This document shows positions 48,853 through 56,549 of a stretch of DNA of 64,000 nucleotides, piece by piece (the stretch's first letter is position 1; the number at the start of each line of letters is the position of its first letter). Under the pieces are notes generated by a model. It was given only the letters and a program-made list of their open reading frames with translations. It made no database searches and had not been told where the DNA came from. Origin of the DNA: Megalonaias nervosa. Lineage: Eukaryota > Mollusca > Bivalvia > Unionida > Unionidae. The stretch lies in NCBI GenBank assembly GCA_016617855.1, contig JAECUM010001914.1:62001-126000 (forward strand), read 5' to 3'. The position numbers and the translations under genes are program-made.

Positions 48853-49164
48853 ATGATTGAAACAAAGAATAAATGTGCTTGGCTCAAAATCGGACATACT
48901 TCTCCTTGTAACAAACCGTGTGTAAACGAATATTGCGGATACCATATGCAGAGTATCAAACACGGAAGTACAGGACCAAAACCGTGTGTTCAATGCGGTG
49001 TTGGAGTAAGAGGAAAATCTCAATTATGTTTAAAATGCGGCGGAAAAAAATACAGAGAACTAAAACGATATTATGATAAGAAAACGTCAGGCGAATCTCC
49101 TATAAAATCAGCAAATGATTACGTGGCCAGATTCTCAAAAAAAAAAACCGATTTAAGCAAATAA
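48853..49164 (+). CDS. Small Cys-rich putative zinc-binding protein
   Basis: A 103-residue basic protein with about ten cysteines: CAWLKIGHTSPCNKPC, then YCGYHMQSIKHG, then PCVQCG and LCLKCGGKKYRE. The pattern suggests two zinc sites, the second being a CxxC...CxxC ribbon. The end CLKCGGKKYR is like the CVKCGTKKYR of the PLA2-like protein. It diverges from the polymerase gene (44 bp between start codons) and is followed 13 bp later by the HNH gene, so the two are probably expressed together. A role in DNA or RNA binding is only a guess. Confidence 0.8.
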   Translation: MIETKNKCAWLKIGHTSPCNKPCVNEYCGYHMQSIKHGSTGPKPCVQCGVGVRGKSQLCLKCGGKKYRELKRYYDKKTSGESPIKSANDYVARFSKKKTDLSK

Positions 49165-49177
49165 TATTATTATACAA

Positions 49178-49856
49178 ATGAACCAAATCGATAGTACAAT
49201 CAATATTCCAAACAATATTAAAACAGATGATGATATTGACAAAAACTTTATAAGACAATTAAGAATTGAAGCGTATCATAATAAACAGGAATTTGTAAAA
49301 CATCCAATATATACAAACTACGAAGCATCTCGAGATGGTGTTATTAGACACTGTAAATCAAAAAATCCAGTCGGTACTGTTGATAATCTTGGTTATTTTA
49401 GATTTAATGTTGCTGGTGGAAAAATATATTTATCACACCGAATCATCTACGAATGTTTCTGTGGGATGATCAAGGATAAGCTCGTAGTTGATCATATTGA
49501 TAATGATCCAAAACATAATCGATTATCTAACCTGCAGGCTATTACACGGAGTCAGAATAATTTACGTGGTAATGCTGGAAAATGTAGGATGTTTGGAAAA
49601 AGACCGGTTATATCCACAAATATAGAAACCGATGAAGAAAATTTTTTTCCCATCAATGACCTCAGCTGGTAAATATTTTGATATTCATCCACAGTCGATA
49701 CAACATGTTGCAGATGAAATATATAGATCTGCATTTTGGAAAAATTTAAACAAAAAATTACGTTTCGATACGCATAAATATATTCCACATGTTCAAAAAA
49801 AAAAAAATAATAATAATCAGAATCAAAACGAAATGATTGACGATGAAATGGTTTAA
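49178..49856 (+). pseudogene. HNH/NUMOD-like homing endonuclease, frameshifted
   Basis: The first 164-codon frame has a NUMOD4-like YTNYEASRDGVIRH (45-58) and an HNH_3 core: LSHRIIYECF (His87), VVDHIDND (Asp105, His106) and NRLSNLQAIT (Asn118). A second frame, +1 relative to it, begins at about 49632. It continues FFPSMTSAGKYFDIHPQSIQ, a NUMOD1-like DNA-contact module that normally follows the HNH part. The switch lies in a T7 run (49642-49648), so a one-base gain there explains it. The complete protein would be about 225 residues. Such enzymes are common in large DNA viruses and phages; presence in a Polinton is less usual. Confidence 0.82.
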
Positions 49857-49877
49857 AGTATTTTTTCTTTCTGTTAA

Positions 49878-50288
49878 TTACCACAACTCGACAGTGTCGA
49901 TACCTCCGTTATCAAAATCGATCGGTTCATTATTAGAATCAGATAACATAATTTTTCTTAGTTGAATTACACGATTATCCACGACCTTCTTTTTCTCGTA
50001 TTCTTTAGATAATTCTGATCTGATTTTTTCGATCGAACGTGCAAGAGGGACAAATAATTTCACCTGCGTATCGTTCACCATCGCCAATGATTCCAACATT
50101 GATTGATAGATCAATTTCATAAATCTGTAGTCAGCAGGTAGCGTGTGTTTATTACCGTTTCTTCGTTCTTGTAATAGATCAAAATCGCACATTATTTTAT
50201 CAGGATTGAGATTATCAGAGATTTTTATTCCTTCATGCTGTATATTTTTGATAGCAGAAGTAATATGGTTAATATTTTCTTGGTTCGT
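49878..50288 (-). CDS. Hypothetical helical protein, start codon possibly ACG
   Basis: No family recognised. From ATG 50192 the product is 104 residues (MCDFDLLQERRNGNK...), with a probable coiled coil (VPLARSIEKIRSELSKEYEK) and an acidic C-terminus. The frame, however, stays open upstream to 50288, where ACG directly follows the element's pre-start motif (ATAATATTATTATATA). Other genes have ATG at exactly this distance. So either the original ATG has mutated to ACG or ACG is used. It lies convergent to the HNH gene (21 bp apart). Confidence 0.55.
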   Translation of the reverse strand, partial: TNQENINHITSAIKNIQHEGIKISDNLNPDKIMCDFDLLQERRNGNKHTLPADYRFMKLIYQSMLESLAMVNDTQVKLFVPLARSIEKIRSELSKEYEKKKVVDNRVIQLRKIMLSDSNNEPIDFDNGGIDTVELW

Positions 50289-50352
50289 TATATAATAATA
50301 TTATTTCTTCAATATAAAAATATAGATGATGGGGTTTTTTTACGATAACTAT

Positions 50353-51834
50353 CTACGACCGTAAATACAGATTAATATTTAATGATTCTCCTCTTAAATC
50401 CAGTAAATGTCCATCTTGATCAGTGAACTTGAAATTCATTCTCGATAATAATTGATTATGTAATCGCATGTAGACAGGATTAATTGGTTCAGATACAATT
50501 AAAAATCCAGGTGGTGCCTGAGGTGTAAATGAATACAGTACGTACCCTTGTTCTGCATTGGAACTACGGTTGATGTTTACTTGATAACTACCATCAACTA
50601 CATCACATACTAAATTAACCGCTATCGTCGATGTTATATTAACGATATCAGGCGAAATATGACGACCTCCTCCATATGGATCATTATCATATTTAAGGAT
50701 AACTGGCAGTGGTGGTATTTTTTTCCATGAATCAATTATCCTGGGAAAATATTCATCAATAAGATCAGTAATTGCTTTTTTCATACTAGTGCTGTCATAT
50801 CCTGGCATTATGAACGTTGGTAATTTTTCTTCTGTTATTTTATGATGATTAAGAAATAATTTCCTTAGTTTCGAAGTTACCACAGATCCTCCCCCTATTT
50901 CAGTCGAAGCCTTTATAATACTCCGATTAGCAATATATAAATCGGATATGATAATATTGAAATGTTTTATTGTTTCGATTATTTGCTGCTTTACATCATC
51001 GTTGTAATGTTGTGATAATGAAATAAGCAAATTTCTTAAACCATTAATTGTTTTATCATATTCTAGTTTTGAAGTATCTAAAAAACCTTTTAAAAAATTT
51101 TCATCGATAACCTCCTTCCTCTTTTGTGTTTCATCATCCTTGACTAAACTAAATGCCGATTTAATCATCTTTGGAATCCTTTTACCGTAAAAATCAGTAA
51201 AATAACGTTCACTATCGCTCGGATCAATATCAAATTTGATGTAGGACCAAGGATATTTATTTCGATATTCTGGAATTTTAATTAATTTTGCTTCTGTCGC
51301 TAGAAACTCGTTTTTAGTTGGTTCTGGAATTCTATTTGACGTAGTTTCTGAAGGAACATCAGGCCAACCTAATACTGATCTGATTGATGATTGATAAATA
51401 TCTACAGCATAATCAGGAGAGTTTATCTCAATTACAGCTGATAATGTTGGTTCGTAGACAGTAATTGCTATTTTTGATTCATTTCCTGTAATTGATTTAA
51501 TTCTGCGCTGAATTTCATCGTTGATTTGTTCTATCTGATAACTACCCGATGGAATACTGACTAATTGCCAATCGGGAGTTCCATCGGATTTATTTTTCCT
51601 CGCAAATACCTGCGAATTATTTGGTTGAAATCCACCAAATGGACTCGATCTGATATTAGGCCAACTATGATAAACACGTAATTGTGCTAATGCTATTTCT
51701 TTTGCTGGTATTGCTGTTGGAAAATTGACACTAAATTCAGGATTAGTCGAACTCAGCGATATCATGGTGGTTTTTGGCGGTGTCGTATTAACGACGATCT
51801 GCTGAAGTAGCTCTCTTGTCAAGAATTCGGTCAT
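50353..51834 (-). CDS. Putative capsid-associated protein (493 aa)
   Basis: The N-terminal third contains ISLSSTNPEFSVNFP, RVYHSWPNI, WQLVSIPSGSYQIEQINDEI and SSIRSVLGW. The C-terminus has DGSYQVNIN, VLYSFTPQAPPGFLIV and RMNFKFTDQDGHLLDLRGES. This pairing recurs, from memory, in proteins of many Polintons that are taken to be virion components, usually without the roughly 200-residue charged, helical middle part seen here (about 190-400). Predominantly beta ends suggest a minor capsid or spike-base protein; I cannot assign it more exactly. The gene is intact and opens the leftward late block. Confidence 0.6.
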   Translation of the reverse strand: MTEFLTRELLQQIVVNTTPPKTTMISLSSTNPEFSVNFPTAIPAKEIALAQLRVYHSWPNIRSSPFGGFQPNNSQVFARKNKSDGTPDWQLVSIPSGSYQIEQINDEIQRRIKSITGNESKIAITVYEPTLSAVIEINSPDYAVDIYQSSIRSVLGWPDVPSETTSNRIPEPTKNEFLATEAKLIKIPEYRNKYPWSYIKFDIDPSDSERYFTDFYGKRIPKMIKSAFSLVKDDETQKRKEVIDENFLKGFLDTSKLEYDKTINGLRNLLISLSQHYNDDVKQQIIETIKHFNIIISDLYIANRSIIKASTEIGGGSVVTSKLRKLFLNHHKITEEKLPTFIMPGYDSTSMKKAITDLIDEYFPRIIDSWKKIPPLPVILKYDNDPYGGGRHISPDIVNITSTIAVNLVCDVVDGSYQVNINRSSNAEQGYVLYSFTPQAPPGFLIVSEPINPVYMRLHNQLLSRMNFKFTDQDGHLLDLRGESLNINLYLRS

Positions 51835-51852
51835 TATTATTATTATTGCTAT

Positions 51853-52356
51853 TTAATTATCCGATTTTTTGTCGATGACATTACTAAAATCATTAGCGAT
51901 CACCTTAAATGCATCATCATAGGTTTTCATCATCATTGCAAACTCATCATCGGATATTTCACCATCACTAACACACGAAGAAATATACGAGGATAGTTTA
52001 GAACATGCAGCTGTCACCGTGTGTAATTTAATCATATAATCGTGCAATTTAGTATTTGTACATATATCTATCTTTTTAGCGATAATACTGACAACACCAG
52101 CAATAGTCGTTGATGCTGAAACGATGATGGTTACAACAGCAGGTGCTGTCATCGTTAATGTTGATAATAATAATCCTGTTCCAGCAATAACAGCAGAAAC
52201 CGAGTAAATAACTACATCAATGACAACTACACGTCTACGATATTTTTATATTTTTATGTTGTAATAATCAATGAAATCTTTTAGTTTAGTCAGACACTCG
52301 CATACCTGATTACATCTGTAACGCTGAACGTCGATGCGAGACTGGGGTTGATTCAT
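51853..52356 (-). pseudogene. Small membrane protein, in-frame stop
   Basis: ATG 52356 (MNQPQSRIDV...) follows AATAATA. The frame meets TAA at 52246-52248 and then continues open to 51853. After the stop come KYRRRVVVID, two hydrophobic stretches (SAVIAGTGLLLS and VVTIIVSASTTIAGVVSIIA) and an amphipathic tail with DGEISDDEFAMM. The RRR, two-helix, DG-ISD-EF layout is a standard small Polinton protein, probably inserted in a membrane. A downstream ATG at 52152 could still give a 99-residue piece that keeps the second helix. Confidence 0.7.
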
Positions 52357-52366
52357 TATTATTTTA

Positions 52367-53356
52367 TTAAGTAACTAATTGTGGTGTTTCAGCTACAAAT
52401 TCCAGACACCACCAGTATGACGCTTCGGTTAATTTCTTATCGGATGATTCCAATAAAAATTCTTCTTCAACATCCTTATTTAATACTATAGACACAACTC
52501 CAGAGAAATCATCGATCGAGTAACGCCATTTAAATGCTGTAGTATAAATACTGAATTTTGCATTACTAAATACGGATAGCCTGTACACACCGGTGACCTC
52601 CGCAGTATATTTAATGGTCTTATTTTTCGGTGTCCTTATTGCTGATCCTGATGCTACTGTGTACACGATATTTTTAATATTTCCGCGTGGAATTTTAATC
52701 AGATTCGTTTTTTGAACGATATCAGGAATTCCACTGATAATATCAATGAGATGCATATGAATATCGGTTAATTTAATATTAATTGCTGGTGGATCACCAA
52801 AAAATTCGTTAATCGTTTTATTTAAATTTCTACTAAAACCTGTAAACGTTGATACATGTTTGTTATATTCAGCCTTAAATGCGGTTACGTCATTATTAGT
52901 TGTAATATCCTTACCGTCGACATATTTTTTTGTTACAGCATCAAAATCTGATTCTGGTGATCTGAGATTATTAATACCATTATTATTCATATTGAGAAAT
53001 GCTCGCATTATACCACCGTTAGATAATACGTACTTAGGTTCTTGATCGTCGACGTATTTTTTTGTTGCTATATTGTCCACCGACCTACCTGAATCCTGTA
53101 TTCTACCCTGATCAGTAAAAGTAACGATATTATTAACAACTGCAGTGGGGACTCGCATGAGTAAATCCGGTAACGGCACATTACTCGTTTTTAATCGTCC
53201 TTCTTTATCCTGAAAAACAACTACCTCATTTTGATCCACACTGGTGATGTTTAATAAATCGTCAATCTCATTTCTGAGCTGATCGAGAGTTGCGTATTTA
53301 GATAAATCACCCTGTTGGGGTTTACCACGAAAGGATCTTCCATAAATATCAACCAT
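52367..53356 (-). CDS. Fibre-like protein
   Basis: A 329-residue product. The N-terminus (MVDIYGRSFRGK.. GDLSKYATLDQLRNEI) is conserved in the second element. Two copies of a phage-fibre type motif follow (NIATKKYVDDQ near 95-105 and DAVTKKYVDGK near 139-149) with IVTFTDQGRIQDSGRS and NMNNNGINNLRSP between. After a helical stretch, the C-terminal 110 residues are beta-rich (KYTAEVTGVYRLSVFSNAKF), reminiscent of a C1q/TNF-like knob. A trimeric receptor-binding fibre is inferred from this layout. It is intact, with 10 bp to the upstream membrane gene and 6 bp to the protease. Confidence 0.72.
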   Translation of the reverse strand: MVDIYGRSFRGKPQQGDLSKYATLDQLRNEIDDLLNITSVDQNEVVVFQDKEGRLKTSNVPLPDLLMRVPTAVVNNIVTFTDQGRIQDSGRSVDNIATKKYVDDQEPKYVLSNGGIMRAFLNMNNNGINNLRSPESDFDAVTKKYVDGKDITTNNDVTAFKAEYNKHVSTFTGFSRNLNKTINEFFGDPPAINIKLTDIHMHLIDIISGIPDIVQKTNLIKIPRGNIKNIVYTVASGSAIRTPKNKTIKYTAEVTGVYRLSVFSNAKFSIYTTAFKWRYSIDDFSGVVSIVLNKDVEEEFLLESSDKKLTEASYWWCLEFVAETPQLVT

Positions 53357-53362
53357 TATTAT

Positions 53363-53818
53363 TTACTGATATCTGTTTAAATGCGACAATGTGGTATACT
53401 CATGCACGACTTTGTGAGGTGGTTCTGTTGATTTTGATACAGCATCGAGTACGTTAAGTACTTCTCGACCACATATCGGTGGATCATATAATGTCTGTGT
53501 TGGTAACGTTGAATACCAAATTGGAGTAATTTTATTGTTGACATAATGCAGAAATTCCTTCGGTGGTGCTAATCCATATGAATCGAAATAAATAATTCCA
53601 CGTGGATCTATTGCATATCCAACCCAGTGAGTACCTGAGCCGGAGTTTTTATCGAGATTAATGATACCGGTTTCAATATTATTCGGTTGTTTTGGTAATT
53701 GATCCTTCATGAAAACTCCTCTGAAATTTTTTATTTTTAATTTTTTAGCAGCATCGAGTAAATCAAAATTGGACATAGGCAGAATCAAGCTGTCACCATC
53801 AGGCCTTTTCCGTACCAT
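53363..53818 (-). CDS. Adenain-like cysteine protease
   Basis: A 151-residue protease of the adenovirus/Ulp1 type that matures capsid precursors. Catalytic residues are visible: His64 in GTHWVGYAI, Asp79 in YFDSYG and Cys116 in PPICGREVL, in the spacing of adenain (His, Asp/Glu about 15-17 later, Cys in a CG motif). It is a little shorter than adenovirus proteases. Its start overlaps the end of the preceding core-like gene by 34 bp in another frame, an arrangement kept in element 2. Confidence 0.88.
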   Translation of the reverse strand: MVRKRPDGDSLILPMSNFDLLDAAKKLKIKNFRGVFMKDQLPKQPNNIETGIINLDKNSGSGTHWVGYAIDPRGIIYFDSYGLAPPKEFLHYVNNKITPIWYSTLPTQTLYDPPICGREVLNVLDAVSKSTEPPHKVVHEYTTLSHLNRYQ

Positions 53819-54335
53819 GAATACGGGGTCACTGTTAATCTGAGACCGCGACCGTATGCTGGGCCTGATAATCTCAGACGGCCCGGCTGTGGAACGTTTG
53901 GTGCTCTTATACGTCTTCCGCGTTGTTTTTGATGTGATCTTTTTTTTATGTTTTCTGCGTGCGTAATTCCCTTTCCTGTTGCTTTCTTTAATGCCATTCC
54001 AGCAGCGGTTCCAACGGCACCTAATGCAGCTGCTTTTGCAACAGCCGGAACTGCAGCGGCTATTAATGCTGGTATAGCAGCAAGAAGAGGAAATATACCA
54101 CCTATTTTAGAAGTATCTTTAATAGCATTAACGGAGAGATTAAGTCTCATACCTTTATTTGATTTTTTTGCTTCATCAAAATTTCTAAACTGACGATCAG
54201 TCAACGATAGTTTATTTGAGCCGCTCATCTGCTCTTTTTTAACGATATTTTTACTCCACAATTATTTTTTAATGCTGACTGCATCCTTTTGATCTGACCA
54301 CGAGTCAGACTGACACTGACGTGTTTATATGACAT
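53785..54335 (-). CDS. Membrane-active core-like protein, two frames with A_AAA_AAG slip site
   Basis: The gene starts at ATG 54335 (MSYKHVSVSLT) and reads 34 codons to a TTA AAA AAG sequence, then ends at TGA three codons later. The -1 frame from the same place is open to 53785: SGSNKLSLTDRQ, a long hydrophobic Ala-rich helix (GGIFPLLAAIPALIAA...), GMALKKATGKG, and a basic Gly/Arg-rich tail. In related Polintons the two halves form one protein, comparable to adenovirus pVI/core precursors. The heptamer A_AAA_AAG (54240-54234) is in the exact zero-frame register for -1 slippage, and element 2 has the same site. Confidence 0.78.
54234..54240 (-). promoter_or_regulatory. Candidate -1 frameshift site A_AAA_AAG (element 1)
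   Basis: Zero-frame codons are TTA AAA AAG; slippage to -1 opens the downstream frame. The same heptamer and register occur at 63051-63057. Confidence 0.6.
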
Positions 54336-54358
54336 TATAATTATCATATATGATTTAA

Positions 54359-55777
54359 TTACATATTTTCTACTGGAGCATCAACTACTCGCATTCGTCC
54401 ACCAGCACCTTCAAGTATCATCGATTTATCGCTAAGTATGACAGCAATTGCTCTGTAATTATCAATACCTTCTATTACTGGTGGTCCTACTACTGCTACT
54501 AGTCTCAGAACGTTAGCTCGGAAGTGTATATCAACTACTGACTGTCTGTATAAATCCAAATGTTCCAGCGAAAAGTAATAAATCGGATATAACGTTGTAA
54601 AATCTAACTGTGATATTTGTAAACCAGTATCAACATTTTGATCACGCCCCGTGAACGTCATCAGACGATGATATGCACGTGCTACATGATTTTGATCAAA
54701 ATTCAATAAAATATCCTCGGATGGTTCTTGATGTCCATTTATCCTTAATGAAACCTCAGAAACACCGATTTTATCAAATATCATCGCACTACGTAATTGA
54801 TTGTTTACTCGTGCAATATTTTGTAATGCAATAAATATATGCCGTGGTGCAGAAACACCCTGTTGAGAAGCTATCTGCCACGTGAATAAACCATTAACAT
54901 CACTCTGGGTGGCATCTGTGGTCATTGTTAACCATGATAATGCTGATTTACCACCTTGATCCATAAAAGAGATTAATCATTTTTCCTCTTCGATAGATGG
55001 AGTCATCACTGGCATCCATAATGAAAGCTTGGTTAATATTACTTTACCAGCATCACCAATGGGTCTCCATAATGCATCATTATCTGTAGCCTTTCGTACG
55101 AGTACAACCGTATGTTTAGCTCCAAAAATAACTTTTCTGACGTTTCTACAGAATCCAAATATATGTGAAAGTGGAATTGAACATGAAAATGCTCTTCTGC
55201 CACCTTTCAACATTGATCGACGTGTTGTAAATCCTAAGTTGAAATCTGGATTAGAACCATGAACCACAGGCCACACATCAGCGTCAGCGCCGTCGGCGAA
55301 GTTTCTTGGTCGTCTTATATTATACTGTCTATTGTCAGGGTGGTCAGAAGTATCCTTGACAAACATCATTGATGGACCAGCCGATCTTGAATAATCATCG
55401 CTATATCTTGCAAGGCCAAGTATTGTCGTTGCAACGTCGACGTCTTTCTGGATTGTTTCAATATTTTTACCGTCAATCATGTACGTTGCGCTGTCAAATA
55501 ACGCCATAATACCATTATTAACAAAACCAACCTTAACTTCAGCTCCATATGCTACTGGTGCTGCAGGAGCAGCGTTATTTAAAATTTCACCGTCTACTTC
55601 AATAAACGCCTCAGCGGGTAAGAAATATCTACTTGTATCATGAACCTGAAGTTCGATTCTCCCACGCTGATCTGGAATTCGTGCTTCGTAAGAATAATAT
55701 TGATAATCACGCACAGACTCATCTTTGAGTACTGGTGCGTCCATGTCAAATGCGGGATCAGATATGCGCTTGAACAT
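54359..55777 (-). pseudogene. Major capsid protein candidate, one internal stop
   Basis: Reads from ATG 55777 (MFKRISDPAFDMDAP) for 266 codons to TGA at 54977-54979, then stays in frame for another 201 codons to 54359. Element 2 has a sense codon at the equivalent place, so this is a nonsense mutation rather than two genes. Features include IMALFDSATYMIDGK, a conserved SAGPSMMFVKD, CSIPLSHIFGFCRN and, after the stop, ISQLDFTTLYPIYYFSLEHL. Length (about 470), beta-rich character and position next to protease and core genes fit the double jelly-roll capsid protein of Polintons; identification is by context, not motif. Confidence 0.68.
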
Positions 55778-55791
55778 ATTTATTATAATTA

Positions 55792-56253
55792 TTATCGTCT
55801 AAAACGAAGACCACTTCCTAATAACAGACTAGCGGTTATATTTCTCTCTCCTTCTGATGATGGTATACCAGCCAGCTCTGATAATTTTCGATCAGCAGCC
55901 TGATTTATTATTTTACTGACATTTGCAGGCATCACATCAGCACTAGGTAATTTTGCTGGTAGTTGAGGTCGGACCGTTTGCGGTCTGCGTATTAATCGTG
56001 CTAATCTATCCTTGATCGCCGAAAATAATTTACCAGCAGCATCACCAGCAGTACTAATACCTTTTTCATGAATAGCATCAATGGCCTTCATTCCAATTTG
56101 CTTTGCAATCGGTACTGCCTTTGGGGCTATCCTTCTAAATAGACCCTGAACAACATCACCGAATCCATCTCCGTAGGTTGTTTTGTATACTGGTAATCGT
56201 GAATTTATTACTCTGACCATGGTTGGTCCACGTTGATTACTATGTACGATCAT
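55792..56253 (-). CDS. Small basic virion protein, copy A
   Basis: A 153-residue basic protein beginning MIVHSNQRGPTMVRVINS, with YGDGFGDVVQGLFRRIAP, a helical part and PANVSKIINQAADRKLSELA before a basic end. No enzyme motif is seen. Position before the capsid gene and charge suggest a core or vertex-associated protein. Element 2 has a clear counterpart (61105-61551). The ATG follows ACTATAATAAA. Confidence 0.65.
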   Translation of the reverse strand: MIVHSNQRGPTMVRVINSRLPVYKTTYGDGFGDVVQGLFRRIAPKAVPIAKQIGMKAIDAIHEKGISTAGDAAGKLFSAIKDRLARLIRRPQTVRPQLPAKLPSADVMPANVSKIINQAADRKLSELAGIPSSEGERNITASLLLGSGLRFRR

Positions 56254-56272
56254 TTTATTATAGTAATTGTAT

Positions 56273-56518
56273 TTAATTATATACTAATTGATATGATAAT
56301 TGCGCTAATCTATCGCTGATTACCAAAAATAATTTACTAATAGCATTAATAATCCTTATTCCCCATAGTTTTGCAATAGGTATTACTTTTTTCGGGGATA
56401 TTCTTCTAAATAAACACTGAACAACATCACCTATTTTATCTCCGCATGTCGCTTTATATAATTGTAAATCTATAGTTCTAATCATAGTATGTCTATATTG
56501 ATTAATATACACGATCAT
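56273..56518 (-). CDS. Small basic virion protein, shortened copy B
   Basis: An 81-residue relative of the neighbouring 153-residue protein: MIVYINQYRHTMIR, GDKIGDVVQCLFRRISPK, IPIAKLWGIRIINAISKLF and SDRLAQL match in order, but the C-terminal half is missing. The start at 56518, directly after ATTATAATAAA, is preferred to the longer frame from 56656 because it aligns with copy A. It arose by tandem duplication; element 2 has only one copy. Confidence 0.55.
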   Translation of the reverse strand: MIVYINQYRHTMIRTIDLQLYKATCGDKIGDVVQCLFRRISPKKVIPIAKLWGIRIINAISKLFLVISDRLAQLSYQLVYN

Positions 56519-56549
56519 TTTATTATAATCATTATATTTAATTACATAC

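Noticed and set aside
54359..54979. The 201-codon frame as a separate minor capsid gene
   Set aside because: It is in frame with the upstream part across a single TGA, has no pre-start motif, and element 2 has a sense codon there.
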